Counted from the stretch's first letter, positions 1 to 6,384 are shown. The stretch is 6,404 bases of DNA from an uncultured Candidatus Pelagibacter sp. (GCA_937897125.1 CALCPL010000178.1:1-6404), one strand, 5' to 3'. Notes: generated by a model from the letters alone, not told the origin. Numbers and translations are program-made.

Positions 1-25
1 AGCGTCAGATGTGTATAAGAGACAG
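1..25 (+). other. Nextera (Tn5) sequencing adapter remnant
   Basis: These bases match the 3' part of the Illumina Nextera read-1 transposase adapter. Bases 7-25 are the 19-bp Tn5 mosaic end (AGATGTGTATAAGAGACAG) and bases 1-6 (AGCGTC) are the adapter-specific tail. This is a library-preparation artefact, not genomic DNA and not a natural Tn5 copy. Genomic sequence begins at 26. Read on the minus strand it adds six spurious codons (Leu-Ser-Leu-Ile-His-Ile) and a false TGA stop to the truncated alcohol dehydrogenase. Confidence 0.97.
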
Positions 26-877
26 GGATAAGCCATGGTGAATATTATTTAATGCATTTACTGGATGGCTTAATGAATGAATTGCACCTAAGCCTTTTTG
101 AAATGCAGTTGAGCCCATACTGGCTGCTGTTAACATATTCATTCTTGCTTCAATATTAGATCCATTGCTAACAGCTTCTAATAGCCACTTATTAATTAAT
201 CTCATTCCTTCTAAAGCAATTCCATCTGCCATTGGATGATAACCTGGTGCACAATATGCTTCTAAATTGTGTGCTAGTGCATCCATTCCAGTTGCAGCTG
301 TAATCTTTGCGGGTAATCCAACTGTTAAAACTGGATCCAAAATAACTATTGAAGGTAAAAATTTAGGATGAAAAATAATATTTTTTACACCCGTTTCTTC
401 ATTTAATATTACTGACGCTCGTCCAGTTTCAGAACCAGTGCCTGCCGTAGTAGGTACAGCAATTATTGGTGCAATTTTATCAGAGTTTGCTTTAGTCCAA
501 TTATCTCCAACATCTTCGAAATCCCAAATAGGTAGATTTTGACCTGACATAAAAGCAACAGCTTTACCAACATCTAAACCACTACCACCTCCAAATGCAA
601 TAACACCATCACAATTGTTTTTTTTATAACTATCAACACCTTCATTAACATTCGTGCCAGTTGGGTTACCGACAACATTTGAATATAATGCAGCAAAAAT
701 TCCACCCTCTTTTAAAATTGATAAGGTGTTTTTAACAATATCTGATTGAGCCAATCCATTATCAGTAACAAGCAATGGCTTGTTAATGTTTAAATTTTTA
801 CATGCTGAAGCAATATCATTAATTCTATTTTCACCTACCCACATTGTAGTAGGATAATTCCAGTTGTATTTTTGCAT
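26..877 (-). CDS. Iron-containing alcohol dehydrogenase, 3'-truncated
   Basis: This is a group III (Fe-ADH) NAD(P)-dependent dehydrogenase, a cytoplasmic enzyme family that interconverts alcohols and aldehydes or ketones. The start ATG at 877-875 gives MQKYNWNYPT. A dinucleotide-binding segment AFGGGSGLDVGK lies at residues 94-105 and the family signature VPTTAGTGSE at 141-150. All four expected metal ligands are visible by comparison with E. coli FucO: Asp199 and His203 in GMDALAH, His267 in IHSLSH, and His281 in the IHHG motif, with the family spacing (4 and 14 residues). Only 284 native residues remain of a usual ~380-390; the C-terminal ~100 are missing because the sequence runs into adapter at 25, and the apparent ending LSLIHI is adapter-encoded. 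No clear Shine-Dalgarno precedes the start. It is divergent from the aldehyde dehydrogenase, suggesting sequential oxidation of an alcohol. Fe-ADHs act on many substrates (methanol, ethanol, diols, choline, lactaldehyde), so the substrate cannot be assigned. Confidence 0.95.
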
Positions 878-948
878 ATTATGTTTTAGTGTTTTGTAAA
901 GTTAGTTGATGTATATCACTTTCTAAAATAATTTTAACCGAAATATTT
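878..948. promoter_or_regulatory. Divergent intergenic region between ADH and ALDH
   Basis: These 71 bases separate the two divergent start codons and must hold the promoters for both the alcohol dehydrogenase and the ALDH-SDR pair, unless transcription starts elsewhere. The stretch is very AT-rich. TAAAAT at 924-929 is a -10-like hexamer on the plus strand, and TTGTAA (894-899) and TTGATG (906-911) are -35-like, but none is paired at standard 16-18 bp spacing, so no promoter can be placed with confidence. Neither start codon has a recognisable Shine-Dalgarno sequence. Confidence 0.5.
907..918. promoter_or_regulatory. Candidate operator (imperfect palindrome)
   Basis: The 12-mer TGATGTATATCA is a dyad with five of six base pairs matched (TGAT ... 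ATCA half-sites). Its centre, between 912 and 913, coincides with the midpoint of the 71-bp divergent gap (913). Size and half-site style resemble operators of GntR- or LacI-type regulators, and the position would suit one regulator controlling both directions. No regulator gene lies in the window, and a short dyad in AT-rich DNA can arise by chance. Confidence 0.3.
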
Positions 949-2325
949 ATGCAAAAAACAATTACACCTATTGATAATACCCTTTATATCGAAAGAAATT
1001 ATGATGGAGCTAAAATAGAAGAAACTATTAATGGCTCAATGAAAGCTCAAAAAGTGTGGGCTGATCTAGATATTAAAGAAAGAGTAAAGCTATTAACAAG
1101 TTTTGTTGAAGATTTTTTATCAAGAAGTGATCTGATTTGTGAAGAACTAAGTAGACAAATTGGTAGACCTATTTCTCAAGCGGCTGGTGAATTAAAGGGC
1201 TTTAAAGAAAGAGCTGATTACATGCTATCTATTGCAGAAAAGAAATTAGCAAATATTGATGTAGCAAAAGATGATAATTTTAAAAGTTATATAAAAAGAA
1301 AAGCTCTTGGAGTAGTATTTGTAATAGCGCCGTGGAACTATCCATACCTTGTTGCGGTAAACTCTATAATACCAGCTATGGCAGCAGGTAATTCTGTTAT
1401 TTTAAAACATTCTGCTCAAACCCCTTTATGTTCTGAGCAACTTTACCAATCAGCTAAAAAAATTCTGCCTAAGGATATTTTTAATTATTTACATTTAAAT
1501 CATGAAGATAGTTTAAAAATTGTTTCTGATAAGCGAATTAATTTTGTCTCGTTCACTGGATCAGTAAAAGCTGGTTATGACGTTCAAAAAGCAACTCAGA
1601 ATAAATTTATTGATATGACGTTAGAATTGGGTGGTAAAGATCCTGCTTATGCAAGATATGATTGTGACTTAGAAAAAACAGTTGAAAATTTGGTTGATGG
1701 ATCTTTTTTTAACTCAGGTCAATCATGTTGTGGAATAGAAAGAATTTATGTTGATGAAAAAATTTATAATAATTTTTTAGAATTGTTTATTTCAAAAACT
1801 TATAATTACAAGCTTGGAAACCCTTTAGAAAAAGAAACCAGCTTAGGTCCTGTGGTTAAACTATCAGCTGCTGATTTTATTTTACAACAAATGAACTCTG
1901 CAATTGATAAAGGTGCTAAAAAAATGATTGATGAAAATAAATTTATGTATCCAAAAGAACATAAAAATTATTTAATTCCACAAGTTTTAACCAACGTAAC
2001 TCATGATATGAGTTTTATGACAGAAGAAACGTTTGGACCATCTGTTGGAATAATGAAAGTTAAAGATGAAAATGAAGCTATTAAATTAATGAATGATAGC
2101 CCATATGGTTTGACCGCTTCTATTTGGACAAAAGATATTGAGATTGCAGAAAAAATTGGTAACCAGGTTGAAACAGGAACTTTCTATATGAACCGATGTG
2201 ATTACCTTGATCCAGCATTATCTTGGACCGGTGTTAAAGAAACTGGAAAAGGCTGCTCATTATCAGAAGTTGCTTATGAAAAATTAACTTCACCCAAAAG
2301 CTTTCACTTAAGAAAAGAACAATAA
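949..2325 (+). CDS. NAD(P)-dependent aldehyde dehydrogenase
   Basis: This 458-aa enzyme belongs to the aldehyde dehydrogenase superfamily, which oxidises aldehydes to carboxylic acids in the cytoplasm. The key residues are present: Asn130 in IAPWNYPY (oxyanion site), the cofactor-loop FTGS at 202-205, general base Glu226 in LELGGK, catalytic Cys260 in FFNSGQSCCGIERIYV (followed by a second Cys261), and the cofactor-ribose Glu360 in EETFGP. The segment that reads KPSE or KPAE in many NAD-specific members is KHSA (153-156); lacking the acidic residue it may tolerate NADP, which is inference. Length is complete for the shorter members of the family (about 450-460 aa). The chosen ATG is the first after the divergent gap and leaves a normal N-terminal lead before the fold; the ribosome site is weak. 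The stop lies one base before the SDR start, so the two are almost certainly co-transcribed. The likely partner is the divergent Fe-ADH, whose aldehyde product it could oxidise; the actual substrate is unknown. Confidence 0.95.
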   Translation: MQKTITPIDNTLYIERNYDGAKIEETINGSMKAQKVWADLDIKERVKLLTSFVEDFLSRSDLICEELSRQIGRPISQAAGELKGFKERADYMLSIAEKKLANIDVAKDDNFKSYIKRKALGVVFVIAPWNYPYLVAVNSIIPAMAAGNSVILKHSAQTPLCSEQLYQSAKKILPKDIFNYLHLNHEDSLKIVSDKRINFVSFTGSVKAGYDVQKATQNKFIDMTLELGGKDPAYARYDCDLEKTVENLVDGSFFNSGQSCCGIERIYVDEKIYNNFLELFISKTYNYKLGNPLEKETSLGPVVKLSAADFILQQMNSAIDKGAKKMIDENKFMYPKEHKNYLIPQVLTNVTHDMSFMTEETFGPSVGIMKVKDENEAIKLMNDSPYGLTASIWTKDIEIAEKIGNQVETGTFYMNRCDYLDPALSWTGVKETGKGCSLSEVAYEKLTSPKSFHLRKEQ

Positions 2326-2326
2326 A

Positions 2327-3082
2327 ATGAAATTAGATTTTAAAGGTAAGGCTGCTGTAATCACTGGTGCAAGTGGTGGCATGGGCTTAGAGATGTCAAA
2401 AAAACTATCTCAAAATAATATTTCAGTTTTAATGTTAGATTTAAAAAGTCCTGGTAAAGAATTTTTAGATAATAATAGAAAATGTGAATTTAAAAAAGTT
2501 GATGTAACTAATTTTAAAAAATTGAAATTATATATCGACAATTTTTACAAAAAACACCAAAGATTGGACTACTTAGTTAATACAACTGGTGTTCTTTGGT
2601 TTGATAAAGATGTCTCAGCGGTCAATATAGATTCTAATGTATGGGATAAAGTTTTTGAAATAAATCTAAAATCTATGATGTATCTTTCAAAAATTATTGT
2701 GCCTAGAATGATTAAAAACAAATTTGGTTCAATGGTACATATATCTTCCATTGATGCGTTATCTGGTGATGACAAACCTCAAGATGCCTATGGTGCTTCA
2801 AAAGCAGCAATGATTAGACTTTCAAAGTCTTTTGCCATTCAATTTGCATCTAACAAAATTAGATCAAATATAATCTTACCTGGGCCAATAGATACGGGTA
2901 TGCAGATTAGATGGAAAAAAAATCCTAATACAAAGAAAAATTTAGAAAAATTTATTCCTTTAAATAAAGTAGGTAAACCCGAAGATATTTCAAATGCTTC
3001 TTTATTCCTATTAAGCGATCAAGCAGGTTATATTACTGGAACTGAATTGATTGTTGATGGGGGTCTTACGGCTAAGCCGTAG
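2327..3082 (+). CDS. Short-chain dehydrogenase/reductase (classical SDR)
   Basis: This 251-aa protein is a complete classical SDR, an NAD(P)-dependent oxidoreductase acting on a hydroxyl or keto group. The Rossmann glycine motif TGASGGMG lies at 13-20. Asp38 at the end of the second beta strand favours NAD(H) over NADP(H). Asp59-Val60 is the usual adenine-binding pair. The catalytic tetrad is Asn113, Ser141 (HISSID), Tyr155 and Lys159 (YGASK). A PGP motif (185-187) follows, and the C-terminal IVDGG (242-246) is typical. The usual NNAG motif reads NTTG (85-88), a modest departure. The start ATG comes one base after the aldehyde dehydrogenase stop, implying co-transcription and probable translational coupling; the upstream sequence is only weakly purine-rich. 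FabG-like 3-oxoacyl reductase annotation would be possible by similarity, but the dehydrogenase neighbours suggest a catabolic alcohol or polyol dehydrogenase instead. The specific reaction cannot be read from sequence. Confidence 0.93.
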   Translation: MKLDFKGKAAVITGASGGMGLEMSKKLSQNNISVLMLDLKSPGKEFLDNNRKCEFKKVDVTNFKKLKLYIDNFYKKHQRLDYLVNTTGVLWFDKDVSAVNIDSNVWDKVFEINLKSMMYLSKIIVPRMIKNKFGSMVHISSIDALSGDDKPQDAYGASKAAMIRLSKSFAIQFASNKIRSNIILPGPIDTGMQIRWKKNPNTKKNLEKFIPLNKVGKPEDISNASLFLLSDQAGYITGTELIVDGGLTAKP

Positions 3083-3090
3083 TTATTAAC

Positions 3091-3120
3091 TTTAGGCGCC
3101 TCTTTCTTGAGGCGCCTAAA
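3091..3120. terminator. Convergent intergenic hairpin, putative bidirectional terminator
   Basis: A perfect inverted repeat has 12-bp arms (3091-3102 and 3109-3120, arm TTTAGGCGCCTC) around a 6-base loop. It sits 8 bases after the SDR stop and 9 bases before the end of the convergent dctP gene, the expected place for a shared transcript end. The GC core AGGCGCCT is itself palindromic, so it also appears as a direct repeat. Neither strand has a U-tract after the stem: on the plus strand the stem is preceded by T and followed by A residues, the reverse of the classical pattern. It may terminate inefficiently, or act mainly as a 3'-end stabiliser. Confidence 0.7.
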
Positions 3121-3129
3121 AAATATTTA

Positions 3130-4206
3130 TTATCTGTACGGGTATCCAGCTTTTTCCATTGTGTTTGCATACAACTTAAATGCATCTACAACTTTTTTAG
3201 CTCTTGGACTAATACTTGAAGTCTCATCCCAGAATGCTTTAGAGTCATTTACGACTTTAGCCCATTCATTATCAGGAAGACTTGTTAGTTCCATTTTTTT
3301 CCCATTAACACGAAGATCAGCTTCTCCACCCCAATACCAAACTTGTCTATAATAATGAGAGTCATTAATAGACATTCTGTAAAGTGCTTGAAGTTTTGGA
3401 CTTAATTTGTCCCAAGCTTTTTGATTAGCAAAGTATGATCCAAACCATGCTCCTGTAACAGAGTTAGTTAGCGCATACTTACAGATATCAGCCCAACCCA
3501 CTTCATATGCCTCAGTAAATCCGCACCAAGCAACACCATCCAATTCTCCGGTTTGCATAGCAACCTCAACATCATCCCAAGGAACCGTAACTGGTATTAG
3601 GCCATATTGAGCTAAGAATTTTCCAGCAGTAGGTACACCAAAGACTCTTAAGCCCTTCATGTCTGCTAAAGAAGTAACTTTTTTCTTCACAGTGAAAAGA
3701 TGGCATGGGTCCCAAGCACTTGTGCTTAACCATTTAACACCTTTGACTTCACTATATGCTTCATCCCAAATTTCATTTAAACCGTAATATTTAAATAAAG
3801 CTGGAACATCTAAGCTATATCTGGTTGCAAATGGAAAATACCCTCCAAAGACAGAGATATCAACGGGTGATCCCATTGTAGCATCATCACTTTGTACGGC
3901 ATCTAAAGTACCTGCTTGCATGGCTCTAAATAGTTCATCAGTAGGAACTAATTGATCGGCATAATACAGTTCAATTTCCATTTCACCATAAGCAGCTTTG
4001 TTAAATGCTTCTATTTGTGGCTTTATAACATGCGCACCAAGTGGGGCTCCAGAATACGTTTGTAGCCTCCATTTGATTGGGTTTGATGCAGAATAAGCAT
4101 AAGGTGCTTTAACAACACTTGCTCCTGCTACACCAAAAGTTAACAAGCCAGCTTTCTTAATAAACGATCGCCTTTTACTTGTTATTAGTTTTTTTTCTTT
4201 TTTCAT
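3130..4206 (-). CDS. dctP: TRAP transporter solute-binding protein (DctP family), Tat-type signal
   Basis: This 358-aa protein is the periplasmic receptor of the tripartite ATP-independent periplasmic (TRAP) transporter encoded just upstream; it captures the substrate and delivers it to DctQM. The N-terminus has a twin-arginine motif RRSFIK (12-17), then a hydrophobic stretch (about 19-33), with cleavage probably near residues 37-40, so Tat export is likely. The mature part shows the DctP fold hallmarks: WRLQTYSGAP near its start, DQLVPTDELFRAMQAGTLDAV (84-104), and the domain-crossing segment DMKGLRVFGVPTAGKF (182-197) followed by VAMQTGELDGVAWCG (215-229). By motif alignment, the position of the carboxylate-binding arginine found in most DctP proteins is Phe189, so an ordinary carboxylate substrate is not assured. 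It is the last gene of the cluster, 136 bp after dctM, with a strong ribosome site and a possible promoter of its own. The substrate is unknown. Confidence 0.94.
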   Translation of the reverse strand: MKKEKKLITSKRRSFIKKAGLLTFGVAGASVVKAPYAYSASNPIKWRLQTYSGAPLGAHVIKPQIEAFNKAAYGEMEIELYYADQLVPTDELFRAMQAGTLDAVQSDDATMGSPVDISVFGGYFPFATRYSLDVPALFKYYGLNEIWDEAYSEVKGVKWLSTSAWDPCHLFTVKKKVTSLADMKGLRVFGVPTAGKFLAQYGLIPVTVPWDDVEVAMQTGELDGVAWCGFTEAYEVGWADICKYALTNSVTGAWFGSYFANQKAWDKLSPKLQALYRMSINDSHYYRQVWYWGGEADLRVNGKKMELTSLPDNEWAKVVNDSKAFWDETSSISPRAKKVVDAFKLYANTMEKAGYPYR

Positions 4207-4210
4207 TAAC

Positions 4211-4217
4211 TCTCCCT
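4211..4217 (-). promoter_or_regulatory. Strong Shine-Dalgarno site of dctP
   Basis: On the minus strand the sequence AGGGAGA ends four bases before the dctP ATG (4206-4204), giving GGGAG at close to ideal spacing. No other start in the window has a comparable site. It confirms the chosen dctP start and suggests higher translation of the solute-binding protein than of the membrane subunits. Confidence 0.7.
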
Positions 4218-4244
4218 GTTAGTTAAAAAGTATTTGTAAAGCCT

Positions 4245-4273
4245 ATTATAAAAAAAATTATGATTAAACTAAA
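4245..4273 (-). promoter_or_regulatory. Candidate promoter for dctP
   Basis: On the minus strand a perfect TATAAT -10 box occupies 4250-4245. A poor -35-like TTTAGT sits at 4273-4268 with 17-bp spacing. Initiation would be expected near 4238, giving a leader of about 30 bases before dctP. The 136-bp gap is unusually long for this compact cluster, which fits an internal promoter, but TATAAT is frequent by chance in such AT-rich DNA. Confidence 0.35.
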
Positions 4274-4311
4274 AAATGAATTATTTTTTTCTATTAAACG
4301 GTAATTTTTTT

Positions 4312-4330
4312 AACTTTAAAACTTAAAGTT
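4312..4330 (-). other. AT-rich inverted repeat after dctM
   Basis: AACTTTAA and TTAAAGTT form a perfect 8-bp inverted repeat with a 3-base loop, 12 bases past the dctM stop. It has one G-C pair per arm and no following U-tract, so it is too weak for a standard terminator. It could mark a transcript processing or partial attenuation point between dctM and dctP, or be chance. Confidence 0.25.
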
Positions 4331-4342
4331 GTATTATTATTT

Positions 4343-5674
4343 TTATAGATACTTATTTGGAAGATAAGTTGCAATTTGAGGAAAAACCATAACCAAAATT
4401 AATGCTAAGAGCATTACAAGGAGAAACGGTGTAATAGATCTGTAAATATCAGATAAGGTTATTTCTTTTGGTGCCATAGCCCTCATAAGAAATAAATTAT
4501 AGCCAAATGGAGGGGTCATATATGCAATCTGACATGTAATTGTATAAAGAACACCATACCAGATTGGATCAAATCCTAATGAGATAATTAGAGGTACATA
4601 AAGTGGTGCCACTATAACTAACATCGCCGTATCATCTAAAAACATTCCCATAAATATGTACGAAAGTTGCATCATAATTAAAACTCCCCAAGGAGTTAAA
4701 TGCCATCTTTCTATAAATAAAGTTTCAATTGCACGCGCAGCCCCTAGGCCATCAAATACTGCTCCAAAACATAGTGCAGCTAATATTATCCACATAAACA
4801 TGCAAGAAACACCAAGAGTTTTTCTAAGTGTTGTATCAAGAACTTTTCGAGTAAATCTTTTTTTGTAGATAGATGCTAAAGTTGCAAGTAAAGCACCTAC
4901 AGCAGAACACTCAACTAAACTTGCTATACCCATTAAGAATAATCCAGTCATGGACATAAATATTACAAATGGAATTATTCCAGCTGTTAAAAGTTTTAGT
5001 TTTTCTTTAAGTGGAATATCTCTTTCTTTTTTACTTAATACTGGACCTAATTCAGGTTGAAGACGACATCTTACATAAATATAAATTATAAATAAGGTAG
5101 CCATTAAAAGACCTGGTAAAAGTCCTGCAAGCCAAAGTTTACTTACTGGTTGACGTGCGATCATGCCATAAAGAACCATTACGACGCTTGGAGGTATTAA
5201 GATTCCTAGCGAACTACCCGCTTGAACGACACCAGTAATCATTCGTTTATCATAATTTCGTTTTAACATTTCAGGGAGGGCAATTGTTGCTCCAATAGCC
5301 ATACCTGCAACACTCAATCCATTCATAGCTGAAATTCCAACCATCATGAACATTGTGCCAATTGCTAAACCCCCTTTTATTCCACCAAAAAATACATGGA
5401 ACATTTTATATAAATCACTAGCAATACCTGACTCTGAAATCATAAAACCCATGTAAATAAAAAGTGGAAGTGTAAGCATCGGATACCATTTAAAAAGTTT
5501 CCATGTAGCCGTATATGGCATTTCGATAGCTCCATTTCCCCAAACCAATAATGCTGAAATAACAGCTACAAATCCAATTGCACCAAATACTCTTTGACCA
5601 GTAAACATCATTGCTAACATCGTTATAAACATGAACAATGCAATAAATTCATAACTTAGATATTGAGCTAACAT
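4343..5674 (-). CDS. dctM: TRAP transporter large permease subunit (DctM)
   Basis: This 443-aa, very hydrophobic inner-membrane protein is the ion-coupled translocating subunit of the TRAP transporter, using the sodium or proton gradient rather than ATP. About twelve or more hydrophobic segments span its length. Family motifs include LTLPLFIYMG (67-76), GSSLGILIPPS (153-163), the mirrored half-motif region GMFLDDTAMLVIVAPLYVP (343-361), and TPPFGYNLF (387-395); the paired glycine/proline-rich re-entrant regions are characteristic of the two-repeat DctM fold. A longer hydrophilic loop (about 204-228) separates the halves. Length is normal (about 425-445). Its ATG overlaps the dctQ TAA stop by one base (TAATG), implying translational coupling; there is no independent Shine-Dalgarno. 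DctQ and DctM are separate proteins here, not fused as in some TRAP systems. Confidence 0.96.
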   Translation of the reverse strand: MLAQYLSYEFIALFMFITMLAMMFTGQRVFGAIGFVAVISALLVWGNGAIEMPYTATWKLFKWYPMLTLPLFIYMGFMISESGIASDLYKMFHVFFGGIKGGLAIGTMFMMVGISAMNGLSVAGMAIGATIALPEMLKRNYDKRMITGVVQAGSSLGILIPPSVVMVLYGMIARQPVSKLWLAGLLPGLLMATLFIIYIYVRCRLQPELGPVLSKKERDIPLKEKLKLLTAGIIPFVIFMSMTGLFLMGIASLVECSAVGALLATLASIYKKRFTRKVLDTTLRKTLGVSCMFMWIILAALCFGAVFDGLGAARAIETLFIERWHLTPWGVLIMMQLSYIFMGMFLDDTAMLVIVAPLYVPLIISLGFDPIWYGVLYTITCQIAYMTPPFGYNLFLMRAMAPKEITLSDIYRSITPFLLVMLLALILVMVFPQIATYLPNKYL

Positions 5675-6183
5675 TATATTTTAATATTTTTAACTTTTGC
5701 TATGTCTTTAATCAACATTGAGAAAGCTTGTAATAGCATTAAAAGTATACCTAATAACATCAAAGATTTTATTGGCCAAACATAAGGTGCCCATGCAGTA
5801 AAAAGTTTTTGTTTATACTCTAAAGTATATTGTAAACTTGAAATAGAGCCATAAAGGAGAATTGCTAAGAAAAAAATCAAAAAAATACTGGTAAAAATAT
5901 CCATTTTAGCTTTTCCTTTTGTTGATAACCTTCCATAGAATAAATCCATTCTGACATGATCATCTGTAATCATAGAGTAACCACCGCCAAGCAAATAATA
6001 TGCAGTAAGAGTGAATTGAGCCATTTCTATAATCCACATTAAAGGGTAATTAATTATGTTTCTCGTAACGAAAGATAATATTAAAAGAAACATCATAAAA
6101 AAAACACCGTACATTACAAATCTCCCAACTTTGGTACAAATGTTGTCTATTATATTTACATAAATTGAAAATATTTTTGGCAT
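5674..6183 (-). CDS. dctQ: TRAP transporter small permease subunit (DctQ)
   Basis: This 169-aa inner-membrane protein is the small TRAP subunit that pairs with DctM. Four hydrophobic segments are visible at about 20-40, 48-70, 95-115 and 137-157. The second is followed by the typical GGGYSMITDDHVRMDLFYGRLS region (66-87). The C-terminal WAPYVWPIKSLMLLGILLMLLQ (131-152) is characteristic of the DctQ subfamily that accompanies large DctM proteins of this type. The start lies 6 bases after the stop of the preceding 64-aa gene and the end overlaps dctM by one base, so all three are probably on one transcript. Its ribosome site is weak (AGAAATTT before the ATG). Length fits the family (about 160-190). 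Confidence 0.94.
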   Translation of the reverse strand: MPKIFSIYVNIIDNICTKVGRFVMYGVFFMMFLLILSFVTRNIINYPLMWIIEMAQFTLTAYYLLGGGYSMITDDHVRMDLFYGRLSTKGKAKMDIFTSIFLIFFLAILLYGSISSLQYTLEYKQKLFTAWAPYVWPIKSLMLLGILLMLLQAFSMLIKDIAKVKNIKI

Positions 6184-6189
6184 AAATTT

Positions 6190-6384
6190 CTACTTTTTAT
6201 TCTTTTTTATTTCTTCTTCACAAAATTTTTTAGCTTCTTTTAGATCTGTAATTTTTGATTTAGATAATTTTTGACTTCCAGCTAGGCAGGCATCGACAGC
6301 TCTTTTTAAATTATGATCACTAAAATTTAGAATAACCACCATTCCAAGCACTATAAAAACAAATATTAATATATTTTTTACCAT
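6190..6384 (-). CDS. Small single-pass membrane protein of unknown function, TRAP-operon leader gene
   Basis: I do not recognise this 64-aa protein. Residues 4-21 form one hydrophobic segment (NILIFVFIVLGMVVILNF), which could be a membrane anchor or an uncleaved signal. A short charged tail of about 43 residues follows, with two cysteines (Cys33 in VDACLAG and Cys55 in KKFCEEE) and a Lys-rich end (IKKNKK). If the tail is periplasmic, the two cysteines could form a disulfide, and residues 45-62 look helical. The start is the first ATG after an in-frame TAA (6402-6400), so it cannot extend upstream. It lies 6 bases ahead of dctQ on the same strand, which makes co-transcription with the transporter likely and supports its being a real gene. 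A role as an accessory or assembly factor for the TRAP complex is only inference from position. Confidence 0.7.
   Translation of the reverse strand: MVKNILIFVFIVLGMVVILNFSDHNLKRAVDACLAGSQKLSKSKITDLKEAKKFCEEEIKKNKK

Noticed and set aside
7..25. A Tn5/IS50 transposon end at the left edge.
   Set aside because: The 19-mer is the engineered mosaic end and is joined to the Nextera-specific tail AGCGTC at the sequence end, so it is library adapter rather than a natural mobile element.
869..957. A 9-bp inverted repeat (TTTTTGCAT at 869-877, ATGCAAAAA at 949-957) flanks the divergent gap.
   Set aside because: Both copies are simply the start codons of two proteins that begin Met-Gln-Lys, in an AT-rich genome that prefers CAA and AAA codons. 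There is no further symmetry outside the nine bases.
2569..2775. A 68-codon minus-strand open frame inside the SDR gene.
   Set aside because: It is wholly antisense to the SDR catalytic region and has no recognisable motif, so it is a by-product of the real gene's codon pattern.
2327..3082. Calling the SDR FabG (3-oxoacyl-ACP reductase).
   Set aside because: The motifs are common to all classical SDRs, no fatty-acid synthesis gene is nearby, and Asp38 suggests NAD rather than the NADPH typical of FabG.
3107..3352. An 81-codon plus-strand open frame overlapping dctP.
   Set aside because: It begins inside the intergenic hairpin and lies antisense to the conserved 3' part of dctP. It shows no domain and has no ribosome site; it is a shadow frame.
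4656..4868. A 70-codon plus-strand open frame inside dctM.
   Set aside because: It is antisense to well-conserved dctM membrane segments, with no supporting start signal or family resemblance.
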